The position numbers were made by a program, and so were the translations under genes. The notes beneath the pieces were generated by a model. It saw only the letters and a program-made list of their open reading frames with translations. It searched no databases and was not told where the DNA came from. Shown here piece by piece: positions 25,091 to 34,124 of a stretch of DNA of 64,000 bases. Every line of letters starts with the position of its first letter. Position 1 is the first letter of the stretch. Location of the stretch: positions 1 through 64,000 of the forward strand of contig JAFXVR010000047.1 in assembly GCA_017534885.1 (NCBI GenBank), given 5' to 3'. Source of the stretch: Clostridia bacterium (GTDB lineage Bacteria; Bacillota; Clostridia; Christensenellales; Aristaeellaceae).

Positions 25091-25573
25091 TCAGTCCAGC
25101 CGCACCATCTCCACCCGTGGTTTGCCGCTGTTGATGTCGAGAATCAGCATCCGGCCATCGGCGGCCGCCCCGGGGTTGAGCAGCAGTGCAGAACGCATTT
25201 CCATGCAGGGCTCGTGGGTGTGTCCGAAGAGCGCGATGGCGCAGTCCTGGCTCCGGGCAGCGTCATTCAGGAGGGTCAGGGAGCTCTTCACTGCGTAGTG
25301 ATGCCCATGGGTCATCAGGATACGCAGCCCGCCCAGCGTCAGCACCTGCTCCGCGGGCCAGCCGCCGAGGAAATCACAATTGCCCCGCACCGCCGCGATC
25401 AGCATGTCCGGATTGTGTCCCAGAAGCTCCGCTTCCACCGCGCCGATGTCCCCCGCGCCGTCCCCGCAGTGCAGAAATGCATCTATTTTGACGCCTCTTT
25501 CCGCGCCGCGGGCAATCAGCCGCCGCAGGTCATACCGGTCGCCATGGGAGTCGCTGACCACCAGCGCCCTCAC
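25091..25573 (-). CDS. YfcE/MJ0936-type metallophosphoesterase
   Basis: 160 residues, the usual size for this family. The metal-binding motifs appear in order: SDSHGD (about 7-12), HCGDGAGD (35-42), a GNCD segment (65-68), MTHGHHY (88-94) and GHTHEP (117-122). These match D-x-H, G-D, G-N-C/H-D, G-H and G-H-T-H of calcineurin-like phosphodiesterases that bind two Mn/Fe ions. Enzymes of this group cleave phosphodiesters in vitro; the physiological substrate here is unknown. It starts with GTG and overlaps the stop of the RNase PH-RdgB gene by 4 nt (GTGA), so the two are translationally coupled. Confidence 0.88.
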   Translation of the reverse strand: MRALVVSDSHGDRYDLRRLIARGAERGVKIDAFLHCGDGAGDIGAVEAELLGHNPDMLIAAVRGNCDFLGGWPAEQVLTLGGLRILMTHGHHYAVKSSLTLLNDAARSQDCAIALFGHTHEPCMEMRSALLLNPGAAADGRMLILDINSGKPRVEMVRLD

Positions 25574-26883
25574 GCCAACGCCTCCAGCAGTTCGCGCATC
25601 TTCGCGCAGGCCCTAGCCCGGTGGCTCACCGCGTTTTTCTCCTCCTCGGTCAGCTCGGCGAAGGTCTTGCCCAGCGGTTCATACAGGAAGAGGGGATCAT
25701 AGCCGAAGCCGCCCGTACCGCGGCGTTCCCGGAGCATCACCCCGGGGCAGATGCCCTCGGCGATCAGGGTTTCCTTGCCGGGGCGGGCCAGGGCGATGAC
25801 GCTGTGGAAGGCGGCTGAACGGTCGGTCACCTTCTCCATTTTCTCCAGCAGCTTGTCATTATTGGCCTCGTCGTCCCCGTGGTGGCCGCAGTAGCGCGCG
25901 GAATACACCCCGGGCTCCCCGTTCAGGGCGTCCACCATCAGCCCGCTGTCGTCCGCGATGGTGGGCAGGCCGGTGGCGGCGCATACAGTTTCCGCCTTGA
26001 TCGCCGCGTTGCCCGCAAAGGTTTCCGCCGTCTCGTCGATGTCCTGATCGAAGCCCACCGCCTGCATGGGAATCACCGTATACCAGTCTCCGAAAATCTC
26101 GCCCAGCTCCCGCAGCTTGTGCGCGTTCCCGGTGGCCGCCACCAGCGCCGGCTTGCCTTCCAGCACCGCAGCCCGGTCTCCCAGAGCCTCCCTCTGGGCC
26201 GCCATCAGCTCCCGGATGCCCGCCGCCGCCAGCCCGGTCAGGCTGTTCAGCTCATCAGGCGTGAAAGCGCGACCTTCGCCCGTGCCCTGCAGTTCAATGT
26301 ATTCCCCGGCCTCGTTCATCACCACATTCATGTCCACCTGCGCCCGGCTGTCCTCCCGGTAACACAGATCCAGACAGGGCGTGTCCTCCACAATGCCCAC
26401 GGACACCGCCGCCACCTGGTGGATGATGGGTGAGTGGGCCAGCTTGCCCTCCCGCATCAGCCGGGAAACCGCGCAGGCTAAGGCGACCATCGCGCCGGTG
26501 ATGGAAGCCGTGCGGGTGCCGCCGTCCGCCTCCAGCACGTCACAGTCCAGGGTGATGGTGCGCGGCCCCAGGAGCGTCATGTCCACCGCCTGGCGGATGC
26601 TCCGGCCGATCAGCCGCTGAATCTCCACGCCCCGTCCATCCTTTTGCACGCCGTCCCGCTTTTTTCGCTGACCGGTGGATGCGGGCAGCATGGCGTATTC
26701 CGCCGTCACCCAGCCCTTGCCCGAGGCCTTGCGCCAGGCCGGTAGGCTTTCTTCCACCGAGGCGGTGCAGATGACCCTTGTACCCCCGGTCTCAATCAGG
26801 CAGGAGCCCGCCGCCGTGCGCACATAATCCGCCTGAATCCTGATGTTGCGAAGCTCTCCCTGTTCCCTTCCGTCGACTCTCAT
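25570..26883 (-). CDS. rph: Fused ribonuclease PH and XTP/dITP pyrophosphatase (RdgB/HAM1)
   Basis: 437 residues, the sum of two enzymes. Residues 1-235 are RNase PH, the phosphorolytic 3' exoribonuclease that trims tRNA precursors (RVDGRE, SLPAW.K.SGKGW, MLP.ST..R..R, RLIGRS.R, DCDVLEADGGTRTASI). Residues 244-437 are the house-cleaning nucleotide pyrophosphatase that hydrolyses ITP, XTP and their deoxy forms (VAATGNAHKLRE, ETAETFAGNA, ADDSGL, GEPGVYSAR, GFGYDPLF, SHR). All major motifs of both halves are intact. Start: I chose the ATG at 26883, which has AAGGA nine nt upstream and opens on the conserved MRVDGRE, over a TTG eight codons earlier. The two genes are often neighbours in Firmicutes, and fused versions are, to my memory, known. 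The gene follows the HAD phosphatase by 27 nt. Confidence 0.93.
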   Translation of the reverse strand: MRVDGREQGELRNIRIQADYVRTAAGSCLIETGGTRVICTASVEESLPAWRKASGKGWVTAEYAMLPASTGQRKKRDGVQKDGRGVEIQRLIGRSIRQAVDMTLLGPRTITLDCDVLEADGGTRTASITGAMVALACAVSRLMREGKLAHSPIIHQVAAVSVGIVEDTPCLDLCYREDSRAQVDMNVVMNEAGEYIELQGTGEGRAFTPDELNSLTGLAAAGIRELMAAQREALGDRAAVLEGKPALVAATGNAHKLRELGEIFGDWYTVIPMQAVGFDQDIDETAETFAGNAAIKAETVCAATGLPTIADDSGLMVDALNGEPGVYSARYCGHHGDDEANNDKLLEKMEKVTDRSAAFHSVIALARPGKETLIAEGICPGVMLRERRGTGGFGYDPLFLYEPLGKTFAELTEEEKNAVSHRARACAKMRELLEALA

Positions 26884-26910
26884 GCCGTATTCCTTTCTGT
26901 TACTCAAATA

Positions 26911-27549
26911 TCACAATGCGCCGTTTTCCGTCCACGCCATCAGCAGCGCCAGCAGACTGTCCACATCATCCACAATCCGGTCAGCGCCGGCGAACTCCTC
27001 CTCTGTGCCGTAGCCGTAGCGCACCGCGACAGCCGGCAGACGGTTTTCCAGCGCCGCCTGTATGTCCCCAGCCCGGTCGCCCACCAGGATCGCCCGCTCA
27101 GGCCGCACCTTTCCGAGCATTTCCCCCAGCAGCTGACCTTTCGTCAGCTCCGGCCGACCGGCCTCAATGCTGTCAAACACGCCCTCCAGCCCGCTGACTT
27201 TCACCGAACAGAGGATGTAATCCAGCAGGCCATTGGAAACGATATGCAGGGAAGCCCTGTCCTTCAGCTTCAGCAGGCCCTCGCGGATGCCGTCAAAGAG
27301 CGTCAGCTTTACTGGTATCAGCCGCAGCTGCGCGTCATGCCGGGCCTGGAGATACTGCTCGGCCCGCTGACCTTCAAGGTCAAAAAAGTGCACGGACTCT
27401 GCGGGAGTGGGGCCGTTGCAGGCCCGGAGCTCCGCCTCCGTCACCGGCGGGTGCTCCACCGCCCGCAGCGCTTCCGCCACCTCAGCCAGGCAGAGCTCCA
27501 TGCTGTCGGCGATCGTCCCATCCCAGTCAAAGAAGATGGTCAGTTTCAT
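26911..27549 (-). CDS. HAD-superfamily phosphatase, phosphoglycolate phosphatase-like
   Basis: 212 residues. HAD motif I is FFDWDGTIADS (residues 6-16), motif II is HIVSNGLLD (about 102-110) with Ser-Asn, the lysine is in ELTKGQLL, and motif IV is ILVGDRAGDI (154-163). A helical cap lies between motifs I and II. This layout is typical of Gph/PpaX-type phosphatases acting on small phosphorylated metabolites such as 2-phosphoglycolate or pyrophosphate. The exact substrate cannot be read from sequence. Its ATG overlaps the dnaE stop by 4 nt (ATGA), so it is coupled to dnaE. Confidence 0.88.
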   Translation of the reverse strand: MKLTIFFDWDGTIADSMELCLAEVAEALRAVEHPPVTEAELRACNGPTPAESVHFFDLEGQRAEQYLQARHDAQLRLIPVKLTLFDGIREGLLKLKDRASLHIVSNGLLDYILCSVKVSGLEGVFDSIEAGRPELTKGQLLGEMLGKVRPERAILVGDRAGDIQAALENRLPAVAVRYGYGTEEEFAGADRIVDDVDSLLALLMAWTENGAL

Positions 27550-30500
27550 GCCCGTTTTCGCTCCTTCAGCACCACATTTTCCGCGCCGAACTGCGCTTTC
27601 AGCCGCTCCAGCGCCGCGCCGCCCAGGTCACACCACTGCAGGTGCGGCACCAGCAGCGTCAGCTTTTCCTCCGGAATATGCGCGTACACCGGCGCTGAAC
27701 CCGGGAAGAAAGACAGTACCGCCGTCAGCTCGTTCAGCCGCTCCCGGCCCAGCCGGATGTACAGCGCCCGTCCCGCCTGACCCGCCAGCTCCTGATCGGT
27801 CGGCGGCTCCGGCAGCGGCGCGCCCGGCGGTGGCGGCGGCACAGGCTCAAAGCCCGACGGAGCGACATCAGGCTGCACAGGCGGCAGGCTATCCGGCAAC
27901 TCCACCGGTTCCGGGGGAGGCAGAGGCGCTTCAGGGGGCACTTCAGTCAGCGCTTCCTCGGGCTTCCACTGGTCAATGGGCGTGATGCTGTCCACCAGCA
28001 GCTTAGGGCTTTCCTCCTCGCGGATGGACAGTTTTCCGGCCATCACCACCACATCGTCCGCCTGGTACAGGCCCTGATACCGCTCGAACACCTTGGGGAA
28101 GACCAGGCACTCGATCTGGCCGGTCAGGTCTTCCAGGGTCATGAAGCCCATGAAGGCGCCCTTCTTGGTGGCCTTGCCCTTGACCTCCGTCAGGATGCCG
28201 CCGATCTCCACAAAACGCCCATCCAGGGACATCCCCTGATCCGCGCTCTCCTCCAGGCCTTCCAGCTCCGCGGTGGTGAAGCGCAGCTTGCTCAGGGTTT
28301 CCCGGTAATCGTCCAGCGGATGTCCTGTAATATACACACCTGTGGTCTGTTTTTCCATGGCCAGCCGCGTCCGGGTGTCGAAATCCCGCACATCCGGCAG
28401 ACTGTGGTTCATCTCCAGCGCGGGTTCATCCCCGCCCATGGTCAGGTCAAACAGGGAGAGCTGGCCGTCCACCGCGCGCTTCCTGCGGCTGGCGGCGGCA
28501 TCCATCTCCTGCTCATACACCTGCAGCAGCTGGGCCCGGCCCGCGCCGGTCTGGTCAAAGGCGCCGGCGCGGATCATGCTTTCCACCACGCGCTTGTTGC
28601 ACACGCTTGGGTCGATGCGCCCGCAGAAATCGAAAATGCTTCGGAAGGGCTGATCCCCGCGCACGTCCACAATGTGCTCCACTGCCGCCTGTCCCGCGCC
28701 CTTCAGCGCGCCAAGGCCGAAGACAATGGCTAATTTTCCGTCCTTTTTGGTGACGGAGAATTTCCAGGAGGAGCGGTTGACGTCCGGCGGCAGCACTTCG
28801 ATGCCCTGGCCCCGGCACCACTGGATGTAGGCCGCCACCTTGCCCGTGTTGCCGTACACGGAGTTGATCAGTGCGGCCATGTACTCCACGGGGTAATGGC
28901 ATTTGAGCCAGCCGGTCTGGGCGGCCACCACGGCATAGGCGGCGGCGTGGCTCTTGTTGAAGGCGTAGGAGGCGAAGGAAATCATCTCGTCATAGATCTT
29001 GTCGGCGATATCCTCCGGCACGCCGTTGCGCACACAGCCGGGAATCAGCACGTTTCCGTCCTTGTCCAGCTGCCCGTGAACGAAGTTTTCGCGCTCCTCC
29101 TGCATTACTTTGTGTTTTTTCTTGGCCATCGCCCGGCGCACCAGGTCGGAGCGGCCCATGCTGTACCCCGCCAGGTCGCGCACAATCTGCATCACCTGCT
29201 CCTGGTAGACCATGCAGCCGTAGGTCACCTCGAGAATCGGCCGGAGCTTCTCGGTCTCGTAATGCACCGAGGCCGGGTTCTGCTTGCCCTCGATATACCT
29301 GGGAATGGACTCCATGGGGCCGGGGCGGTACAGGCTGATGGCGGCGATGATGTCCTCGAAGCAGCCCGGCTTCATCTGGGTGAGAAAACTGCGCATTCCG
29401 CTGCCTTCCAGCTGAAACACGCCGTCCGTTTCACCCACGGAGATCATCGAATAGATCGCCGGATCGTCCAGGGGGATGTCCTCGGCCTTCATGTTCACGC
29501 CCTCCGCCTCGCGGATCATGTCCAGCGCGTCCCGGATGACCGTCAGCGTGCGCAGGCCGAGGAAGTCCATCTTCAGCAGACCCAGGTGTTCGATGGTATC
29601 CTTGCCGAACTGGGTGGTGATGACCTCGTCATTGCGCTGCAGCGGCACATACTCGATGACCGGCCGGCCGGTGATCAGCACGCCCGCCGCGTGGGTGGAA
29701 GCGTTTCTCGGCATGCCTTCCAATATAAAGCCCATGTCGATCAGCCGCCTGACGTCTTCCTCCTCCTCGTACATCCGGTGAAGCTGTGGGCTGATTTCCA
29801 GCGCGCGCTTCAGCGTCATGCCCAGCTCAAAGGGTACGGCCTTGGCCACCTGATCCGTCTCCTGATAGCTCAGGCCCAGCACGCGGCCGACATCCCGCAC
29901 AACGCCCCGGGCCGCCATGGTGCCGAAGGTGATGATCTGGCTGACGTGATCCGCGCCATACTTCTCCGTCACATAGTCAATGACCTCCTGACGGCGCTCG
30001 TAGCAGAAGTCCACGTCGATATCCGGCATGGAAATTCGCTCCGGGTTCAGGAAGCGCTCGAACAGCAGCTGATATTTCAGCGGATCCAGCAGGGTGATGC
30101 CTAAGCTGTAGGCCACAATCGAGCCGGCCGCCGAGCCGCGCCCCGGGCCTACCATGATGCCGTGCTCCCTTGCATAGTGGATGAAGTCCCACACGATCAG
30201 GAAGTAGTCCACAAAGCCCATGCCGGTGATGGTGTCCAGCTCGTATTTCAGCCGGGCATAGGGTTCGTCGCCCTCCTGCGCCTCGGGATACAGTCTTTTG
30301 ACGCCCTCCCGACACAGGCGCGTCAGCAGGTCCAGCGCGGTCTCCCCCTCCGGCACCGGGTATCTGGGAATCTTCCGCTCGCCGAACTCAAAGGTGACGT
30401 TGCAGCGCTCCGCGATCTCGTGGCTGCGATCCACCGCGTCCGGCACAGCCGCGAAGAGCTGGCGCATCTCCTCCTCGCTCTTGACGTACAGCTGCCGCGT

Positions 30501-31202
30501 GTCGTGCTTCATATGCGTCGGATCAGCCAGCGTTTTGCCTGTCTGGATGCACATCAGCACTTCCTGGGCGTCAGCGTCCGCTTCCTCCAGGTAGTGGCAG
30601 TCGTTGGTGGCCACCAGCGGCACATTCATCTCCCGGGCGATCGAAATCAGCCGCGGCAGCACCATTTTCTCCTCGCGGATGCCGTGATCCATGATCTCGA
30701 TAAAGAAGTGATCCTCGCCGAAGATCTCCTGCATCTGCCGGATGTAGGCGGCCGCTGCGTCGTACTGGCCGTCCAGCAGCAGCTTGGGCAGGTCGCCGGA
30801 CAGGCACGCGCTCAGGCAGATCAGGCCCTCGTGGTGTTCCCGCAGCATCTGGTAATCCATCCGCGGCCTGTAGTGAAAGCCGTTCAGGAAGGCCTCCGAG
30901 TCCAGCCACATCAGGTTCTGGTAGCCTGTGTTGTTCTCACACAGCAGAATCAGATGGCTCATCTCCCGTGCCGTCCTGTCCAGATGATCCTTGCACACAT
31001 AGGCCTCGCACCCGATGATCGGCTTCAGCCCGGCGTCTTTCATCGCCTGGTAAAAGTCAATCACCCCGTACAGTACCCCGTGATCCGTGATCGCGCACGA
31101 ATCCATCCCCAGCGCCTTCAGTTTCTCTACCAGCCTGGGAATCCGGCATGCGCCGTCCAGCAAACTGTACTCCGTGTGCAGATGCAGGTGCGTAAAGGGC
31201 AT
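27546..31202 (-). CDS. dnaE: DNA polymerase III subunit alpha
   Basis: 1218 residues, close to the usual 1100-1200 of DnaE1. The N-terminal PHP domain opens with THLHLHTEYSLLDGACR. The polymerase active site is in MPDIDVDFCYERR (about residue 400), preceded by VGPGRGSAAGS and followed by MRSFL..MKP and SLYRPGPM. A tandem helix-hairpin-helix region and an OB fold (GGILTEVKGKATKKG, about 1020-1090) follow. The C-terminus is unusual: a Pro/Glu-rich linker of about 60 residues (PPEAPLPPPEP and PPPPPGAPLPEPP) leads into a short conserved tail domain (ALYIRLGRERLNEL). It is the replicative or lagging-strand polymerase subunit. No good ribosome site is visible before the ATG. It heads a run of overlapping genes to 25091. 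Confidence 0.97.
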   Translation of the reverse strand: MPFTHLHLHTEYSLLDGACRIPRLVEKLKALGMDSCAITDHGVLYGVIDFYQAMKDAGLKPIIGCEAYVCKDHLDRTAREMSHLILLCENNTGYQNLMWLDSEAFLNGFHYRPRMDYQMLREHHEGLICLSACLSGDLPKLLLDGQYDAAAAYIRQMQEIFGEDHFFIEIMDHGIREEKMVLPRLISIAREMNVPLVATNDCHYLEEADADAQEVLMCIQTGKTLADPTHMKHDTRQLYVKSEEEMRQLFAAVPDAVDRSHEIAERCNVTFEFGERKIPRYPVPEGETALDLLTRLCREGVKRLYPEAQEGDEPYARLKYELDTITGMGFVDYFLIVWDFIHYAREHGIMVGPGRGSAAGSIVAYSLGITLLDPLKYQLLFERFLNPERISMPDIDVDFCYERRQEVIDYVTEKYGADHVSQIITFGTMAARGVVRDVGRVLGLSYQETDQVAKAVPFELGMTLKRALEISPQLHRMYEEEEDVRRLIDMGFILEGMPRNASTHAAGVLITGRPVIEYVPLQRNDEVITTQFGKDTIEHLGLLKMDFLGLRTLTVIRDALDMIREAEGVNMKAEDIPLDDPAIYSMISVGETDGVFQLEGSGMRSFLTQMKPGCFEDIIAAISLYRPGPMESIPRYIEGKQNPASVHYETEKLRPILEVTYGCMVYQEQVMQIVRDLAGYSMGRSDLVRRAMAKKKHKVMQEERENFVHGQLDKDGNVLIPGCVRNGVPEDIADKIYDEMISFASYAFNKSHAAAYAVVAAQTGWLKCHYPVEYMAALINSVYGNTGKVAAYIQWCRGQGIEVLPPDVNRSSWKFSVTKKDGKLAIVFGLGALKGAGQAAVEHIVDVRGDQPFRSIFDFCGRIDPSVCNKRVVESMIRAGAFDQTGAGRAQLLQVYEQEMDAAASRRKRAVDGQLSLFDLTMGGDEPALEMNHSLPDVRDFDTRTRLAMEKQTTGVYITGHPLDDYRETLSKLRFTTAELEGLEESADQGMSLDGRFVEIGGILTEVKGKATKKGAFMGFMTLEDLTGQIECLVFPKVFERYQGLYQADDVVVMAGKLSIREEESPKLLVDSITPIDQWKPEEALTEVPPEAPLPPPEPVELPDSLPPVQPDVAPSGFEPVPPPPPGAPLPEPPTDQELAGQAGRALYIRLGRERLNELTAVLSFFPGSAPVYAHIPEEKLTLLVPHLQWCDLGGAALERLKAQFGAENVVLKERKRA

Positions 31203-31227
31203 GATCGCTGTTTGGGGGCGGCGCTGA

Positions 31228-31310
31228 GGGGAGAGGGGAAACCTTTTTGAAAAAAGGTTTCCCCTCTCCCCCCAGACCCCCTACTCCTCTTCCAAAAACT
31301 TTTGCCGATG
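31228..31310 (-). repeat. Palindromic dispersed repeat, copy 1 (perfect 21-bp inverted repeat)
   Basis: Arms at 31228-31248 and 31251-31271 are perfect reverse complements with a 2-nt spacer. Read on the minus strand, the element continues outward with GGGGGTCTGGGGGG and a run containing AAAAGTTTTTGGAAG. The same order of blocks, diverged, occurs at 36185-36265 in the opposite orientation. It sits in the gap between dnaE and the Gfo/Idh gene and could also act as a terminator or mRNA-stability hairpin. Confidence 0.7.
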
Positions 31311-31386
31311 GGGTCGGGGCTGGGGTGGGGGCTTGCTGGTGGATTTCAGGCTGTTATCCTTTAATGCTTGGGGTTTTCTTCTTCCC

Positions 31387-32385
31387 TTACTTGATGATTT
31401 CTCTTTTTCCGTAGATTTGTTCCATCAGTTCGGCTGTCTTCAGTGCGTCCTCGGGCGTGATCCAGGGCTCGGCTCCCCTTGACACGCGCTCGTAAAAATC
31501 CGGGATCAGCTGGCCATGGCCCGCTCCCCACACCTGCTTGCCCACGCAGCGGCTTTCAGGCGTCAGCGTCTCCAGCCTTGCTTCGCCGCTGGCCCGATCC
31601 TCCACCAGCAGCTTGTCCCCGATCATGATGAGCCGCAGCTTCTCGCATTCCAGCCAGACCTCCACCGGCACGCTGGCAGCTGAGCAGTTGCTGGCGTAAA
31701 TCAGGAAGCGCGCGCCGTCTGCCCTGGTCAGCAGGATGTCAGCGGTGTCCTCGCACTCTATGACCTCCCCCAGGCGCTTGGCGGACAGGGTACTCTTCAC
31801 TTCCGCGAAGTCCCCGCAGAGCCAGCGAAGCAAGTCCACCGTGTGGATGGCTTGGTTGATCATCAGCGCGCCGCCCTCGGTCTCCCACTTGCCGCGCCAC
31901 TCGCCGGTGGCGTAATAGGCCGCGTCCCGGTTCCAGGTCATCACAGCCCTTCCGCTCAGCAGCGCCCCGGCCTCGCCGCTTTCCAGCAGTTCCTTCAGCC
32001 GCAGGGACACCGCGTTGTACCGGTTCTGAAAGCAGATGGTCAGCCGTTTTCCCGTCCTGCGGGCGGTCTCCGCCATTCTCCGGGCGTCAACAGCGTGGAT
32101 GGCCATTGGCTTTTCGCAAACCACATGCTTGCCCTGCTCCATGGCTTCAATGGCCATTTCCGCGTGCAGATAATGGGGTGTGCAGATGTGCACCGCGTCG
32201 ATGTCCTCCCGCCGGATCATCTCCCGCCAGTTCGTCATCCTTTCGATGCCCGGGCCTGAAAAGCGCTCCATCCTCTCGGGCACGATATCGCACACACAGC
32301 GGAGCTCCGCGTTGGGTGTGTCGTCAATCACGTGCTTGTGGACTCCTGAGATGCCGCCGCAGCCGATTAAACCTACTCTGAACAT
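31387..32385 (-). CDS. Gfo/Idh/MocA family NAD(P)-dependent oxidoreductase
   Basis: 332 residues. The Rossmann motif VGLIGCGGISGVHK (about 4-17) opens the protein. The family signature CEKPMAIH (about 94-101) contains the catalytic Lys, and the substrate-binding GGALMINQAIHTVDLLRW segment carries the conserved His. Family members oxidise or epimerise sugars, inositols and sugar acids. Start: the ATG at 32385 has GAGAGG just upstream and gives the normal N-terminus; an in-frame extension upstream does not look like this family. As the last gene of the set with an oligogalacturonate lyase, it probably acts on a uronate-derived sugar, which is inference. Confidence 0.88.
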   Translation of the reverse strand: MFRVGLIGCGGISGVHKHVIDDTPNAELRCVCDIVPERMERFSGPGIERMTNWREMIRREDIDAVHICTPHYLHAEMAIEAMEQGKHVVCEKPMAIHAVDARRMAETARRTGKRLTICFQNRYNAVSLRLKELLESGEAGALLSGRAVMTWNRDAAYYATGEWRGKWETEGGALMINQAIHTVDLLRWLCGDFAEVKSTLSAKRLGEVIECEDTADILLTRADGARFLIYASNCSAASVPVEVWLECEKLRLIMIGDKLLVEDRASGEARLETLTPESRCVGKQVWGAGHGQLIPDFYERVSRGAEPWITPEDALKTAELMEQIYGKREIIK

Positions 32386-32616
32386 ATTCCTCTCCGGGGA
32401 AGGCCGGGACTCTTCTGACGGAAGCAGCTCCTCTCCATCCCCGGCTCCCTCTTCCTTTTCCCTTTGATTCAGTGATATCGCTCGTCGCGAAATTGCATGA
32501 ACAGCTGCATACGGAATTTGGTCTGTCAGGCAATGCCCTGTTCGCATCTTGAATTCCGTACCAAATCATTGCTGTACAGACCGTGTTCTGTTTGTGAAAT
32601 GCATCAATTCCTGCGT
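32386..32616 (-). other. 231-nt gap within the pectin gene set, with an inverted repeat
   Basis: No gene seen. A perfect 9-bp inverted repeat, TACGGAATT (32510-32518) and AATTCCGTA (32552-32560), with a 33-nt spacer could be a weak hairpin or a regulator site. It may mark a separate start of transcription for the Gfo/Idh gene. Confidence 0.4.
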
Positions 32617-33381
32617 TTATGCCTCATCCCAGAGGCGCTTCAGCAGAGGCACGGCAATGCTCCCGTCTCTGAGCAGGTCGTCCGTGCCGCCCTCAATACT
32701 GATATTCCCCGCGTAGCCCGTCCGCTTCATCGCCCGGAACATGACCGTGAAACCCGGCTCCGCCTCGACGGGCACCCGCCGGGTCTCCGCGGTGGCGATA
32801 TGGGCGTGGGCAATCCCGCCGACCCGCTCAATGTCCTCATGGGGCTGGTTCTCAGCGGCCACGTGGAAGTAGTCCGCCAGCAGCCTGACCGCCTGATGCC
32901 CGACCGCCGCGCAGAGAGCCGCGCCTTCCGCCACCGAGTTGACCATGTTGGTCTCCCGCCGGTTCAGCGGCTCCACCGCGACGGTGATTCCCCGCTGCGC
33001 CGCGATGTCGCCGATCAGCGCCGTCACCGCCATCAGCCGCCGGAAAGCCTCGCTATAAGGCAGATCCTCGGGCCTCCTCCGGGCCGCTCCCGAGCCGAAA
33101 ACCACGGTCTTGCCGCCCAGCAGCGCCACCCGGTCCAGCGCCGGGTTCAGGTACGCGCTGACGGTCTCCGCCGCGCTTTCGTCCATCAGGCGGATATCGC
33201 CCGGAAACAGGCAGTTGAAGCTCGGGGTGGGCAGGGGCGCGTCCGCGTGAGCCTTGCTCAGCTCCGCAAAATCTGCCTCGCTCAGGCCTGCCACCCTTGT
33301 GGCGTTCAGCTCCAGATAGTCAAAGCCCGCCCGGGCCGCTTCCTCCATCCTGTCAAATCCGCCGCAGCAACCGATCTTCAT
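32617..33381 (-). CDS. Sugar phosphate isomerase/epimerase, xylose-isomerase-like TIM barrel
   Basis: 254 residues. The opening KIGCCGGFDRMEEAARAGFDYLELN is typical of the AP_endonuc_2/xylose-isomerase-like fold. Further barrel strands carry the usual metal ligands: VAVEPLNRRET (Glu), LLADYFHV (Asp/His), HAHIA (His) and NISIEGG (Glu). Members isomerise or epimerise ketoses and sugar acids with a divalent metal. Start: the ATG at 33381, with AAGGGG upstream, gives the standard N-terminus. It follows the DUF4867 gene by 57 nt. In this setting it may act on a galacturonate- or rhamnose-derived intermediate, which is inference. Confidence 0.85.
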   Translation of the reverse strand: MKIGCCGGFDRMEEAARAGFDYLELNATRVAGLSEADFAELSKAHADAPLPTPSFNCLFPGDIRLMDESAAETVSAYLNPALDRVALLGGKTVVFGSGAARRRPEDLPYSEAFRRLMAVTALIGDIAAQRGITVAVEPLNRRETNMVNSVAEGAALCAAVGHQAVRLLADYFHVAAENQPHEDIERVGGIAHAHIATAETRRVPVEAEPGFTVMFRAMKRTGYAGNISIEGGTDDLLRDGSIAVPLLKRLWDEA

Positions 33382-33438
33382 ATGTACCCCTTTATCAAGT
33401 TTGGGGAGAACGGACAGCCCGTCCTCCCCGCGCTTCAT

Positions 33439-34062
33439 TCATCCGATGTCGATGTTCTCGCCCACCAGAGCCACCACCGCGCCGTCCCTGGCTTCAGCGG
33501 ATTCGGCGTGGGCCAGCAGCCACTTGTTCCTTGCCCAGAGCATGGCGTCCATCGGGTTCGCGCCGCCCTCAGGCCGGTAATCCGTGTTCGTGCCCAGCGG
33601 CAGCGCCACCAGCACGTGGAAGCCCTTGTCCGCGTCGGCATGGCAGGGCGCGTAGTGCAGGGTCGTGGCGTACACCTCCACCATCACCCCAGCCGGCACC
33701 TTGAAGGCCTTGACGGTGGCCGTGTCCAGCTTGCCGTCCACGATGTCGCCCTGCTTGCCCAGCAGCAGGATGAAGTCCTCGCAGCCCAAGTTGAACTCGG
33801 AATCCCGGTGGAACTCCAGGCAGTTCAGCCGGGTGTTGTGGCCATTGCACCAGCCCAGCTGGAAGGGCATTCCGCCGAAGAGCCCCTCGCCCACCTTCTC
33901 CGCGTCCGCGGCGGCGTGCAGGCTCTCATCCTTCGCCACATAGACCACCCCGGCGGTCACCGGCGTCTTGCTCAGCGCCTCCAGGATCCCCGCCACCGGG
34001 TAGCCCTCGACCACGCGGCCATAGGGCCGGAACGCTTCATCGTATACGGACAGAATCTCCAT
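33439..34062 (-). CDS. DUF4867 family protein (ureidoglycolate-lyase-like cupin)
   Basis: 207 residues. The opening MEILSVYDEAFRPYGRV and the central block HNTRLNCLEFHRDSE with NLG.EDFILLLG match my memory of DUF4867 proteins. The His/Glu-rich centre (GHNTRLNCLEFH) and VPAGVMVEVYATTLHYAPCH look like the metal-binding strands of a cupin fold. Such proteins are found beside uronate and other sugar-acid genes in Clostridia and have no established activity that I know of. The start has an excellent GAGGAGG site seven nt upstream. Position between the lyase and the isomerase suggests a role in the same catabolic route. Confidence 0.75.
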   Translation of the reverse strand: MEILSVYDEAFRPYGRVVEGYPVAGILEALSKTPVTAGVVYVAKDESLHAAADAEKVGEGLFGGMPFQLGWCNGHNTRLNCLEFHRDSEFNLGCEDFILLLGKQGDIVDGKLDTATVKAFKVPAGVMVEVYATTLHYAPCHADADKGFHVLVALPLGTNTDYRPEGGANPMDAMLWARNKWLLAHAESAEARDGAVVALVGENIDIG

Positions 34063-34124
34063 GGTTCATCCTCCTCTTATTCTGACTGACTTCCGGTCAG
34101 TTGATTCCAGTTTGTGCGCATTCC

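Noticed and set aside
28896..31250. Long plus-strand open frames opposite dnaE
   Set aside because: They are antisense shadows; the minus strand encodes an unmistakable DnaE.
23654..32592. Shared 17-mer CAGACCGTGTTCTGTTT at about 23654 and 32576
   Set aside because: Both lie downstream of minus-strand genes, but a single 17-base match in 64 kb is not far from chance and no palindromic or regulatory context is shared.
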